NCBI GenBank assembly: GCA_036804525.1 | Contig: DAIRSE010000002.1 | Span: 124,001 to 188,000, forward strand | Direction: 5' to 3' | DNA length: 64,000 nt | Source: JBFLVT01 sp036804525 | Lineage (GTDB): Bacteria > Bacillota > Desulfotomaculia > Desulfotomaculales > JASEER01 | Part shown: positions 1 through 8,216 of the stretch, piece after piece | Layout: each line of letters begins with the position of its first letter | Numbering within the stretch: position 1 is the first letter of the stretch | Made by a program: the position numbers and the translations under genes | Notes under the pieces: model-generated | Database searches by the model: none | Told to the model about the DNA's origin: nothing | Seen by the model: the letters and a program-made list of their open reading frames with translations, nothing else

Positions 1-132
1 CTCGGCGCACTGCTGCGCGAGGAAGCAGGCCAGATTGTACCTTTTTCCCCGTAAGGCAAAAAGGCAATCGTCCAAATCCCTTTCGGCCTGGGCGAACCAT
101 CTTTGTCCCTCACGGAGGCTATCACGCTTCAT
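1..132 (-). CDS. HEPN domain protein, N-terminal part
   Basis: The gene runs off the left edge; 44 codons are visible. It starts at ATG 132-130 and overlaps the end of the nucleotidyltransferase gene by 11 bases, the usual arrangement of an MNT-HEPN pair. The visible residues (a WFAQAERDL segment near 12-20, a LACFLAQQCAE segment at 34-44) match the N-terminal helix and the conserved Q-Q-x-x-E region of HEPN domains. HEPN partners of MNT proteins are often toxins or RNases. The catalytic R-x4-6-H motif would lie outside the window, so activity cannot be judged. Confidence 0.8.
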   Translation of the reverse strand, partial: MKRDSLREGQRWFAQAERDLDDCLFALRGKRYNLACFLAQQCAE

Positions 133-460
133 ACAGCACCTTACCTTCCCGCAGGGCCCGTCGGACAAAGCTGTTTGTTTCGGCTAGCGATGCGATCTCG
201 TCCGGCGTATAGACCAGGATATCCATCGCCGGGCGCTCGTCAAACAAGTCGTAAAACTCGTCCAGCCTGGCCATAAAGGGCTTGTCGGTCTCCTGCACGA
301 CCAGAAGGTCGATGTCGCTGGCCGGGCCGACATCGCCGCGGGCCAGCGACCCGAAGAGAATGATCCTCCGTACGCCCCTGATCTTGAGACGTTCCACTAA
401 GCCGGCCAGGTCGGCCTGCAGGCGCTCTTTGCGGCCTTCATCGCCTATGCGGAACCCCAC
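122..460 (-). CDS. MNT-type nucleotidyltransferase (antitoxin-like)
   Basis: A 112-residue minimal nucleotidyltransferase. The family motif is intact: GSLARG at 37-42 and DID at 49-51 (the two metal-binding Asp), with a third Asp near residue 80 in an AMDILVY strand. Length is normal for MNT proteins. It is translationally coupled to the HEPN gene by an 11-base overlap. In characterised pairs of this kind (MntA/HepT) the MNT protein silences the HEPN RNase by adding AMP to it. Here that role is inferred from motif and gene order only. A DNA-repair or antibiotic-modifying role is less likely because no extra domain is present. Confidence 0.88.
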   Translation of the reverse strand: MGFRIGDEGRKERLQADLAGLVERLKIRGVRRIILFGSLARGDVGPASDIDLLVVQETDKPFMARLDEFYDLFDERPAMDILVYTPDEIASLAETNSFVRRALREGKVLYEA

Positions 461-587
461 GGCGGCACCTCCTGCAGGTAAATAATCCCTCCTCTATCAT
501 AACCGATACACAGGCAAACATCTACATCAGAAAAAGCAGGCGCAGCCGCAAAACGCCCCCGCCCGCCTCGGCAGCCCCGGAGCTGGA

Positions 588-2144
588 TCAAACGTTGAAC
601 CGCGCTACAGCTCCGGCAAGCTTCTCGGCCATCTTGGACAGCTCTCCGGCGGAGGACGCCACCTCCTGGACGGTCGACGAGATCTGCTCCGTCGCCGCGG
701 AAAGCTGCTGCATCCCCTGGTTAGTCTGCTTTGATCCCTCGGCGACGTCGCGAATCAGCTCCACCGTATGTTTTACGGCCTCGATGATCTCCTGGAGCGA
801 TCTGCCCGCCGTATTTGCCACCTGCACCCCCTCGCGGACTTCGGCGATGCCCTTGTCCATCGCCGCGACGGCCTGGCCGACGCCGCTCTGTACCCTGGTG
901 ATCAGGCTGGCTATCTCCTTCGCGGCGTTGGCCGACTGCTCGGCCAGCTTGCGCACCTCTTCGGCCACCACAGCGAAGCCGCGCCCCTGCTCGCCTGCCC
1001 GGGCGGCCTCAATGGCCGCGTTCAGGGCCAGGAGGTTGGTCTGGTCGGCAATGCCGGTGATGACGTTGATGATGTCCCCGATCTGTTTGGAAATAGTTCC
1101 TAGTTCCTGCACGGCGGTGTTGACCTGCTGGGTGACCGCGGCGATGCCGTTGATCTTGGCCACGGTATTGTCCACGGCGCCGCTGCCGTTGTGGGCCACC
1201 GTCCGCACCCGCCCGGCGTCCTCGACCGCGGTCAGCGCGTTTTCGGTGCCCTGCTCCGAGATCCCCGATACTTCGTTCGCCGTTGAAGCAACCTCCTCTA
1301 CCGTGGCGCTGACCTCTTCGGTAGCCGCGGCCAGTTCCTGGCTCTGTGCGGCCAGGGATTGGGCCGTACCCGCTATGCCTCTGACGAGATCCCTCAGTTG
1401 TTCGCGCATCTCGTTCAGAGCCGCGGCCAGCCTGCCGATCTCGTCTCGAGCCTTGATCCGGATATCCTGCGTGAAGTCCCCGTCGGCCATCCGCTGTACT
1501 CCTACCATCATCACCGCTACCGGACCTGTAATGGAACGCGTGACGAAAAAGGCCAGCACCAGACCCGCGGCAAAGGCAGCCAAACCTACGAACAGCATGT
1601 TGCGCTCTCCGGCCCGCACGGTATTCTTAGTGCTCTCGTATGCCACGCCGGTCTTGGTTTGGTTGTCCTTGATCCGCTCCGAAAGGGTGGCGTTGATTTC
1701 AGCGGTAATCGGTGCGAGGGTGGCGGCCACCGCCAGGGCCTCCTCACGCCGGTTTTGCTGCAAAAGCGGGATCATTTTGGCGGATATCGCCTGGTCGTAT
1801 TCCATAAGCCTCGCCAGGCTGCTTTCAATCTTGGGCCGCGTTTCCGGCGCCGAATTGTTGATACGTTCCTTTAAGAGCTTCTCGGTCTCGGCGATCTGTT
1901 CCCGGTACTGGGTGAGGTATTTCTCGTCGCCGTAGGCAACATAGCCCCGCAAGCCCACGACGGCCGCCTGGAAAGCCAGCCGGGTCTCGTAGTCCAGATT
2001 AATGCGTGAAAAGCGCGTTTCTATAACGGCAAGGTTCTCCTCGGTGGTCACGACAACACTCCTGCTAATCCCGAAGACCAGAACCAAAAATACAAGCATA
2101 ATTAAAAAGCCGCCGCCGATTTTCATGCCCACCGATACTTTCAT
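588..2144 (-). CDS. Methyl-accepting chemotaxis protein 1
   Basis: A 518-residue transmembrane chemoreceptor. Membrane segments lie near residues 11-31 and 183-203, with a helical extracytoplasmic region of about 150 residues between them that resembles the four-helix-bundle ligand domain. A HAMP domain follows (about 204-257) and then the cytoplasmic signalling coiled coil, with the hairpin tip around the GRGFAVVAEEVRKLAEQS segment. There is no C-terminal CheR-docking pentapeptide. It pairs with CheW-CheA in family members. The last 200 residues are nearly identical to the second MCP at 4377-5933, also in silent positions, while the sensor halves differ. Ligand unknown. Confidence 0.95.
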   Translation of the reverse strand: MKVSVGMKIGGGFLIMLVFLVLVFGISRSVVVTTEENLAVIETRFSRINLDYETRLAFQAAVVGLRGYVAYGDEKYLTQYREQIAETEKLLKERINNSAPETRPKIESSLARLMEYDQAISAKMIPLLQQNRREEALAVAATLAPITAEINATLSERIKDNQTKTGVAYESTKNTVRAGERNMLFVGLAAFAAGLVLAFFVTRSITGPVAVMMVGVQRMADGDFTQDIRIKARDEIGRLAAALNEMREQLRDLVRGIAGTAQSLAAQSQELAAATEEVSATVEEVASTANEVSGISEQGTENALTAVEDAGRVRTVAHNGSGAVDNTVAKINGIAAVTQQVNTAVQELGTISKQIGDIINVITGIADQTNLLALNAAIEAARAGEQGRGFAVVAEEVRKLAEQSANAAKEIASLITRVQSGVGQAVAAMDKGIAEVREGVQVANTAGRSLQEIIEAVKHTVELIRDVAEGSKQTNQGMQQLSAATEQISSTVQEVASSAGELSKMAEKLAGAVARFNV

Positions 2145-2515
2145 TGGCCCGTACCCCTCTCCTCAAAGGATTCCAATCATTATATCAAGCCCGCCGCTCG
2201 CCGCGGCCCCGAAAAGAAAACCGGCTCTTCTTTTCTTCCAAACGCCAATCCCTCCCTCCGCGCACCGGCCCGACACGCTAAGTTCCTTGTCAAGCTATTT
2301 CGACAGATTTCGACCACAACCTACCCGAGGATTGCGCGAAACCGCATCTTCAAGGCTATTTTTCCTCGACAAGATTCGACAATCGGGGCTGCCGCAGACT
2401 CGTCTTGCCCCGCGGTTAGGATGGTGATCTTTAGGATGGTGATCTTATAGAACACAAAACCCCGGCGCAAGGCCGGGGTTTTGTTCAGGTCTTTACATTT
2501 AATTCCGGGCGAAAT
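2145..2515. other. Gene-free stretch
   Basis: I see no coding sequence with a credible start in these 371 bases. They hold the leader of the MCP gene on the minus strand, a short tandem duplication (two copies of AGGATGGTGATCTT at about 2418-2446) and the terminator of the DUF1657 gene at 2456-2482. Confidence 0.6.
2456..2482 (-). terminator. Rho-independent terminator after DUF1657 gene
   Basis: Perfect 11-bp arms (2456-2466 and 2472-2482) with a 5-base loop, GC-rich core and T tract on the minus strand. It lies about 35 bases behind the stop of the DUF1657 gene. The A and T flanks could also let it work in the plus direction. Confidence 0.85.
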
Positions 2516-2725
2516 CTACTGTTTTACTTTGTACTGCGGCTCCTGCTGCTCGATGTAGTTGACCCTGCCCCTGAAGCTATCGATAATGGAGCCCAGTTGC
2601 TGTTCGAGGTCGGCAAACATCTGCTTCGCGGTCTTGTCCTGCGTGTCCATCGCGAAAGACGCCATGTTGGCTTTGGCTGACTCCAGGCTGGCCAGGGTCT
2701 GGTGCATTTTGGTTCCTACGGTCAC
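2516..2725 (-). CDS. DUF1657 small helical protein
   Basis: A 69-residue, fully helical small protein. It resembles the DUF1657 family: a repeated pattern of Gln, Ala and Asp, a segment like QDKTAKQMFADLEQQL, and a YIEQQEPQY tail. A paralogue with the same pattern (QDQAAKKMYQEL, YLEKNNPMYQ) lies at 9775-9996 behind spoVAE. DUF1657 genes in Bacilli and Clostridia are commonly linked to spoVA-type and yetF-type genes and are thought to be sporulation genes; their function is unknown. It ends at a strong terminator, so it is probably a single-gene transcript. Confidence 0.8.
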   Translation of the reverse strand: MTVGTKMHQTLASLESAKANMASFAMDTQDKTAKQMFADLEQQLGSIIDSFRGRVNYIEQQEPQYKVKQ

Positions 2726-2832
2726 CGAAAATTTCTCCTTTCCTCATTCGAAATCGGACCTGCCGTACATTTTAGATTCTTCTCCCAGTTTTCCCGAGTG
2801 ATACCTGTAACATTTTGTCAGCCACCCAGTCG

Positions 2833-3393
2833 TCAGGGAAAAACGGCGGACTTGATGCGCTTCAGGCGGCAGTCAAGGGAGCGGCGCGAGATGCCGAGAT
2901 ACTTGGCCGTCTTTGTTTTATTTCCGCCGTGCATTTCGAGCGCCTTAAGGATGATCCGGTTGTTATACTCCTCAAGGGGCAGGCTGCCGAGGGGCAGAGA
3001 AAAATCGCCCGGGTTGATAACATTGGTCCGGGAAAACCCGGGGGTTTCGGAGAGCATCCGGGCTTTGGGCAGCATCGCCAGGTGCGCCGGAGTCACCTCC
3101 TCATCGTCCCACAGCGCCACGATTAATTCAATGGTGTTCCTAAGCTCCCTAATGTTTCCCGGCCAATAGTAGGAGCGTAACAAGTCGGCCGCCCGCCGGC
3201 TGATTCCCGCAAAGCGTTTGCCCTTTTCACGGGCAAACCGCGCCAGAAACATCCTGGCCAAAGGGATGATTTCCTCTCTGCGCTCGCGCAAAGGCGGCAG
3301 GTAAATACGAGCAACGCTCAGACGGTAGGTTTCTGCAATAAGCAGTCTCTTTCCTTCGGCAGGGCCGGGCGTGTACCGCAGCCCCTCTGGCAA
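2833..3393 (-). pseudogene. Truncated sigma-54 activator (C-terminal remnant)
   Basis: About 140 C-terminal residues match NtrC-type sigma-54 activators: a YRLSVARIYLPPLRERREE segment, WPGNIRELRNTIE (sensor II region), then a Fis-type helix-turn-helix (a GGNKTKTAKYLGISRRSL segment). The Walker A, GAFTGA and Walker B regions are missing, and upstream codons in all minus frames do not restore them; a TGA closes the frame just before the TTG that could serve as start. The similarity begins abruptly at YRL. It is most likely a decayed gene. A stand-alone DNA-binding fragment cannot be excluded. Confidence 0.8.
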
Positions 3394-3722
3394 TCAGGGC
3401 AAGAGCAGGAGTTCGCCCTCTGCCGCAAGGATTGCAGATAGACCCGAACATGCTTTTGGCAGCACCCGAATTGCACTTTTTGGTTAACCAAAATGTCCAC
3501 TTTTCGCTATTTCGTACAAACACGCAAACCACCCGGCCTTGGTTTTCCACGTAGAGCGGCGGCCAACAGCCCGACCACTGCCCAGTACTCCGAAATAGTC
3601 AGAGATTATCGACAAGAATCGACATTATTTGCTCGGTTGCCGGGGTTAATATTCTGCGCCGCCGGACGAAAAGTATTGTGAAACATTAGACAATGTCATT
3701 TATTGTCGGAGGAGGTGAGGAT
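3394..3722. other. Gene-free stretch between remnant and cheW
   Basis: No convincing gene is present. The left part is probably decayed sequence of the sigma-54 activator, read in no single frame. The right part (from about 3600) is the cheW leader and ends in a strong ribosome site at 3708-3716. Confidence 0.5.
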
Positions 3723-4133
3723 TTGCGCGGCGGGCAGGTAGTAGTCTTTGAACTGGCCGGCAACCGTTACGGGATCGAGATTTCCAGCGTGCACGAGATT
3801 CTAAGGGTTACGGAGATCACACCGATGCCCGAGATGCCGGCGCATTTTGAAGGCGCGATCAATCTTCGGGGTGCAGTGGTGCCCGTCCTGAATCTTCGCA
3901 GCCGCCTCGGCCTGGAAAAAGCCCCCGTCGACCAGCACACACGGATCATCCTGGTCAGCTCCGCAGACAAAGTCTTCGGCCTGATCGTGGACCGCGTCCT
4001 GGAGGTCAACACATACTCGGACGAAGAAATGGAAGCGGTCGATACGCTGGGAGCAGGTAACGGCGTCGTACGCGGCATCGTCAAGAAAGAACAGTCGCTG
4101 TGGCTGGTACTTAATCTTGAACACATTGCCTGA
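3723..4133 (+). CDS. cheW: CheW-type chemotaxis coupling protein
   Basis: A 136-residue single CheW domain that links MCPs to the CheA kinase. Typical elements are FELAGNRYGIEISSVHEIL near the start, INLRGAVVPVLNLRSRLGL in the middle and GLIVDRVLEV later. I place the start at TTG 3723 because GGAGGAGGTG ends 6 bases before it; an in-frame ATG at 3693 lies upstream of that site and lacks one. It sits between two MCP genes, and the next gene in the same direction is MCP 2. No cheA is in the window. Confidence 0.93.
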   Translation: MRGGQVVVFELAGNRYGIEISSVHEILRVTEITPMPEMPAHFEGAINLRGAVVPVLNLRSRLGLEKAPVDQHTRIILVSSADKVFGLIVDRVLEVNTYSDEEMEAVDTLGAGNGVVRGIVKKEQSLWLVLNLEHIA

Positions 4134-4140
4134 CATTCTG

Positions 4141-4342
4141 GGAGACCGCTGAAAAACTGCGCCTGGCTTTGTCAGGCTCGCCGCCCGATGCTCACGTACG
4201 ACCCAGTACGCTCCGCGCCGGCCGGCTTCGCCTTCCGCGCCATGCTTGCTTTTGAGCGGTCTCAGGGTAACTTCCAAAGCATAGCCGTACCCTAAAGATG
4301 CCTATGCCAAAATCAGCGTATTGGCTTTTTGCAGCACTCTCC
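4141..4342 (+). repeat. Dispersed repeat, copy A (mobile-element-like)
   Basis: About 202 bp between cheW and MCP 2. The first 27 and the last 93 bases recur inverted at 33387-33641 with over 90 per cent identity by eye; the interiors are unrelated. Both outer ends begin GGAGA(C/G)(C/T)GCTG inward, so they form imperfect terminal inverted repeats, and an internal GAGACCGCT at 4142-4150 is matched by AGCGGTCTC at 4254-4262. No coding frame is inside. A small non-autonomous element is the best guess. Confidence 0.75.
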
Positions 4343-4376
4343 TAGGTTTAAAACTCACTAGTTAAGGAGGTACAAA

Positions 4377-5933
4377 GTGAAGCTTTCAGTGGGCGTGAAA
4401 ATAGGCGGCGGTTTTTTGGTCCTGTTGCTGCTAATATCAGCCGTTGCAATCCAGGCATTGGTTGTGATGAATTCTACAATATCCAATTCCGGTGATGTGA
4501 AGCAACGTGTCGAAAGGTTGAACCTCGATTACCAGATCGCCGATGCTTTTAAGGAGGCCTCCAGGGACATCAGGGCCTACATGCTTTACGGAGACGCGAA
4601 ATACGCCGGGGAGTACACCGAGGACATCGCCCAAACGAAACAGCTACTTGAAGAACGGCTGAACAACTGTTCAGCCGAGGCCAAACCTAAGCTGCAAGAA
4701 GTGCTCAGCCAGGTGACTGAATACGACGGCTACATCTCCGGCCAGGTCATCCCCCTTGTCAGGCAGGGTAATACTGCGGAAGCCGTAGCCAAGGCACAGC
4801 AGTACGCCCACTACGCCTCCCACGCCGACGAGATCCTCAAAGACCTCGTCCAGGCTAACCGGGAAAAGACCGACAAAGTGATCGCCACCATGACCGGGTC
4901 GGCTGCCGGGGGTCGCTCCATAGTTTTGCTTATCAGCGGCGTTGCCGTTCTTGTCGGTCTGGTCACCGCGGTCTTCGTAACCAGAGCTATTACGGGTCCT
5001 GTCAAGATCATGATGGACGGGGTTAACCGTATGGCCGTCGGCGACTTCACCCAGGCTATCAACATTAAAGCTAAAGATGAAATAGGCCAGCTGGCCCAGG
5101 CCCTTAACCAGATGCGGGAACAGCTTAAGGGCCTTATCGCCAACATTATGGGGATCGCCCAGTCGCTGGCCGCCCACAGTGAAGAACTGGCCGCGTCAAC
5201 CGAAGAAGTCAGCGCCACCATCGAGGAGGTCGCCGGCACCACCTCCGAGGTCTCAAATGTGTCCCAGCAAGGTACCGAAAACGCCCTGGCCGCGGCGGAA
5301 GACGCCCGGCACGTGCTGACGGTAGCCCAAAAAGGAAATGAAGCCGTAGCTGATACGGTGGCCAAGATCAACGGCATCGCCGCGGTCACCCAGCAGGTCA
5401 ACGCCGCCGTGCAGGAACTAGGAACTATTTCCAAACAGATCGGCGACATCATCAACGTCATCACCGGTATCGCCGACCAGACCAACCTCCTGGCCTTAAA
5501 CGCCGCCATCGAAGCCGCCCGCGCCGGAGAACAGGGCCGCGGCTTCGCCGTGGTGGCCGAAGAAGTGCGCAAGCTGGCCGAGCAGTCGGCCAACGCCGCC
5601 AAGGAGATAGCCGGCCTGATCACCAGGGTGCAGAGCGGCGTGAGCCAGGCCGTCAGTGCAATGGACAAGGGGATCACCGAGGTGCAGAGCGGCGTCCAGG
5701 TGGCAAATACGGCGGGCAGATCGCTCCAGGAGATCATCGAGGCCGTAAAACATACGGTGGAGCTGATTCGCGACGTCGCCGAGGGATCGAAGCAGACCAA
5801 CGAGGGAACCCAGCAGCTTACCGCTGCAACCGAGCAGATTTCGTCCAGCATCCAGGAAGTAGCGGCCGCCGCCGCCGAGCTCTCCAAAATGGGCGAAAAG
5901 CTTTCGGAATCTGTGACCAGGTTTAAAGTTTAG
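4377..5933 (+). CDS. Methyl-accepting chemotaxis protein 2
   Basis: A 518-residue receptor with the same plan as the first MCP: N-terminal membrane segment (about 11-31), helical periplasmic-type sensor region, second membrane segment near 182-203, HAMP and a signalling hairpin with the GRGFAVVAEEVRKLAEQS tip. GTG 4377 is the start, with AAGGAGG 6 bases ahead. Repeat copy A ends 34 bases before the start, so the promoter may lie in or before the repeat. The signalling half is almost identical in DNA to MCP 1; the sensor half has diverged, which points to different ligands feeding one signalling output. Confidence 0.95.
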   Translation: MKLSVGVKIGGGFLVLLLLISAVAIQALVVMNSTISNSGDVKQRVERLNLDYQIADAFKEASRDIRAYMLYGDAKYAGEYTEDIAQTKQLLEERLNNCSAEAKPKLQEVLSQVTEYDGYISGQVIPLVRQGNTAEAVAKAQQYAHYASHADEILKDLVQANREKTDKVIATMTGSAAGGRSIVLLISGVAVLVGLVTAVFVTRAITGPVKIMMDGVNRMAVGDFTQAINIKAKDEIGQLAQALNQMREQLKGLIANIMGIAQSLAAHSEELAASTEEVSATIEEVAGTTSEVSNVSQQGTENALAAAEDARHVLTVAQKGNEAVADTVAKINGIAAVTQQVNAAVQELGTISKQIGDIINVITGIADQTNLLALNAAIEAARAGEQGRGFAVVAEEVRKLAEQSANAAKEIAGLITRVQSGVSQAVSAMDKGITEVQSGVQVANTAGRSLQEIIEAVKHTVELIRDVAEGSKQTNEGTQQLTAATEQISSSIQEVAAAAAELSKMGEKLSESVTRFKV

Positions 5934-5997
5934 GCGACAGGGCCAGAGCCGCCGCTGAACATTCGGCACAAACATAATACTCAGGAGGTTGTCAGAA

Positions 5998-6423
5998 GTG
6001 CTTGCCCGGAGATTCCAAAGAAAACAGCAACATACGGACAACATCGAGAACGCGCTTTTCGGCGTGGCCGTCGGCCGGTTCGTAATGGCCCATGCAATGC
6101 TCCTCGCCCAATGGGCGCAATTAAAGGCGGACGAAGCAGCCCTGGAGGCCGAGCATATGGCTTCGGCCGTACAGGAACTGGCCGGGTCGGCCGAGGAAAT
6201 CAACGCGTCCGTCGAGGAGGCCGCGGCGACGCTGGCCCATCTCGCCGAGAGCGGAGAAAGGGCTTTGGACGACCTGGCCGCCGAACTGGTGCGGCAGGCC
6301 AGGGCCGAAACGGTTGCCGAGCTGGCGGAGAAGTCGCTTGAGCTCCTCAAAGGCTTCATTTCCCTGAAGAAGGCCATAGCCGAACTCGCTGCAAGCCGGG
6401 CCAGGAACGGGGGGCGGGCATAA
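5998..6423 (+). CDS. Small soluble MCP-like helical protein
   Basis: A 141-residue helical protein 60 bases behind MCP 2. I use GTG 5998, 9 bases after AGGAGG; the in-frame TTG 5989 touches that site. Residues in the middle (ELAGSAEEINASVEEAAATL) follow the heptad pattern of MCP signalling helices (compare ELAASTEEVSATIEEVAGTT in MCP 2), but the hairpin tip that contacts CheA/CheW is missing and there is no membrane segment. It may be a receptor fragment or a helper that packs with MCP coiled coils. I do not recognise a named family. Confidence 0.65.
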   Translation: MLARRFQRKQQHTDNIENALFGVAVGRFVMAHAMLLAQWAQLKADEAALEAEHMASAVQELAGSAEEINASVEEAAATLAHLAESGERALDDLAAELVRQARAETVAELAEKSLELLKGFISLKKAIAELAASRARNGGRA

Positions 6424-6438
6424 GCGCCGGCCGCCGAG

Positions 6439-6741
6439 CTACCGGCCGAGGGCCGGGGCCCGCTCCCGTGCTTCCCCGGCCCGTCTTTTCTCTTTAAAGG
6501 CCGCCAGTACGGTGTAAAGCGACGGAACGACGATCAGCGTGAGCATCGTGGAAAAGAGCAGGCCGGAGATGATCGTCACCGCCAGCGGGGTAAACAGCGG
6601 GTTTCCGGAAAGGGCCAGCGGCGTCAGGCCGGCCACAGCCGTCATCGAGGTCAGGAGAATCGGGCGCAGGCGTGCTTCGCCGGCCTTAATGACCGCCTCT
6701 TTCAGCCCGGCGCCCGCCGCACGTGCCTTTTCGATAAAATC
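6439..6741 (-). pseudogene. RND efflux pump, C-terminal remnant
   Basis: About 100 residues match the last transmembrane part of AcrB/HAE1-type pumps: an EAVIKAGEARLRPILLTSMT segment, then two hydrophobic helices ending in TLIVVPSLYTV. A full pump has over 1000 residues, so more than 90 per cent is gone. The remaining frame starts abruptly at about 6741, where it meets the tail of the adaptor gene in another frame. An internal deletion between adaptor and pump explains this. Not expected to be functional. Confidence 0.85.
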
Positions 6742-7507
6742 AGAAAAACGCGCGCCACTTTGCCCCTGCGGGTCCGGCCGTACAGAGAGAGGATGACTTC
6801 ATCCCTCGCCCTCCAGGCGGCAACATCCTTGTCGGGAACCGGGAGGACAACCTTCAGGGGGTCGAGCCGCCGATACGGTAGACCGGGGTGCCGGGGCTGA
6901 CGAGCTGCCCCACGGCTGACAACTTGCCGATAACCTTACCGCTCACCGGAGACTTCAAAAGCGTCTTATCCTGCAGCAAGGCCAGGCTTTGCCGGGCCTG
7001 CACAAGGCCCGCTTCCGCCACCGCAAGGCGGTTTCCGGTATTCTCAAAGTCGAGCTGCGAGACGGCTCCCGCGGCATGGAGCTGTTGTACGCGGGCGTAA
7101 TCTTCCCTTGCCTGCCGGTAATTGACCTCGGCCTTATCAAGCCCCGCCTTCGCCTGTACCACCTGGAGGCTGTACTCGGCGGCGTCCACCCGGGCCAGGA
7201 CCTCGCCTTCCTTAACTTCGTCCCCTTCACTGACGTGCATTTCCAGGATACGGCCGGCCACCTCGAAAGAGACCATCGCCTCCTCGCCGGCTTGCAGCAC
7301 CCCGGAAAGCTCGGCATCCCGGCCCGCCTCTGCGGGAACCAGGGTAATCGTCTCGACCAGCTTGGGTTCCGCCGTTTCCGGATCGGCGCCGCCGTGTTTC
7401 TTTTGACCGGCAGCGGCCGAAACCAGACCGACGGCAATGACGACGGCCACCAGCACCAAAAGGAGCCGCGCCTTTTTACCCCTCTCCAGCTGCAACATCC
7501 CTTCCAT
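6742..7507 (-). pseudogene. RND/HlyD-type periplasmic adaptor, frameshifted
   Basis: 217 residues read from ATG 7507: an N-terminal membrane segment (about 12-32), a biotinyl-lipoyl-like half (FEVAGRILEMHVSEGDEVKE), a coiled-coil hairpin (about 110-180) and the second lipoyl half (LLKSPVSGKVIGKL). The frame stops at 6854-6856 just after VYRIGG, but the family sequence continues in another frame (a DPLKVVLPVPDKDV segment, then GRTRRGKVARVF) down to about 6742. A one-base loss or two-base gain near the C run at 6857-6861 fits. Together with the missing pump this is a dead efflux operon. Confidence 0.85.
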
Positions 7508-7651
7508 AATACTTTCTATACCCGTGATCCTTGTCTCGGTTTCACTGCAGATTCAATTCTCAGTTTTGTCAACCTGACACCGATAACCTTCAGGCATGAC
7601 CTGAGACTCGCTCAGGACGGGCAAGACGCCGGGCCGCGGTCTCAATCACGT

Positions 7652-7680
7652 GTATATCCGCGCCTCTTGAGAAAGAATAA
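7652..7680 (+). promoter_or_regulatory. Candidate sigma-G-like promoter of spoVAC
   Basis: GTATA at 7652-7656 and GAATAA at 7675-7680 are 18 bases apart. This is near the pattern of forespore sigma-G promoters (GYATR, 18 bases, CATnnTA), and spoVA genes are sigma-G genes in Bacillus. The -10 match is poor, so this is only a candidate. Confidence 0.3.
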
Positions 7681-7727
7681 GCAGGGGCGAACACAACAAG
7701 AAACAGCTCGAGCGGAGGCGAAACCAG

Positions 7728-8198
7728 ATGACGCGCGATCCCAAGAAAAAACCCTTGACGGTCGACCAGAAGCGCTATACAGAAATGGTCCGCGACCTGG
7801 TCCCAAGACCCCCTTACCTGCGCAACGCCGTCCTGGCCTACCTGTTCGGCGGATTAGTAGCCGTCATCGGGCAGTTCTTTACCGACTTTTACAAGATTAC
7901 GCTGAACCTGTCCGACAAAGAAGCCGGCAACCCGGCGGTCGCCACCATGATCTTCATCGGAGCGCTGCTCACCGGCCTGGGGGTTTTTGATAAGATCGCC
8001 CGTTACGCAGGCGCCGGCTTGGCCGTGCCGGTCACCGGTTTCGCCAACTCGGTCGTTGCTTCGGCCCTGGAGTTCAAGCGAGAGGGTCTTGTCTTCGGCG
8101 TCGGCAGCAAGATGTTCATGCTCGCGGGCTCGGTTATCACCTTCGGCGTGGTGACAGCCTTCTTCGTAGGGTTAATCTACGCGTTATTTGTCTTTTAG
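7728..8198 (+). CDS. spoVAC: Stage V sporulation protein AC
   Basis: A 156-residue membrane protein of the SpoVA channel, which moves Ca-dipicolinate into the forespore and out again at germination. Family marks are the N-terminal segment PRPPYLRNAVLAYLFGG, a GVFDKIARYAGAGLAVPVTG loop and SVVASALEFKREGL, with about four membrane segments. Full length. It is followed 18 bases later by spoVAD. In Bacillus SpoVAC acts as a mechanosensitive channel. The cluster here has only AC, AD and AE, like the smaller spoVA operons that carry DUF1657 genes. Confidence 0.97.
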   Translation: MTRDPKKKPLTVDQKRYTEMVRDLVPRPPYLRNAVLAYLFGGLVAVIGQFFTDFYKITLNLSDKEAGNPAVATMIFIGALLTGLGVFDKIARYAGAGLAVPVTGFANSVVASALEFKREGLVFGVGSKMFMLAGSVITFGVVTAFFVGLIYALFVF

Positions 8199-8216
8199 AA
8201 GTGAGGGTATAATGGA

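Noticed and set aside
595..1935. Long plus-strand frame opposite MCP 1
   Set aside because: It is the antisense shadow of the conserved MCP gene, with a Ser/Ala/Arg-rich composition and no family likeness.
6854..6858. In-frame TGA in the adaptor gene, considered as selenocysteine
   Set aside because: The sequence after the TGA in the same frame has no family likeness; the family sequence goes on in a different frame, so it is a frameshift.
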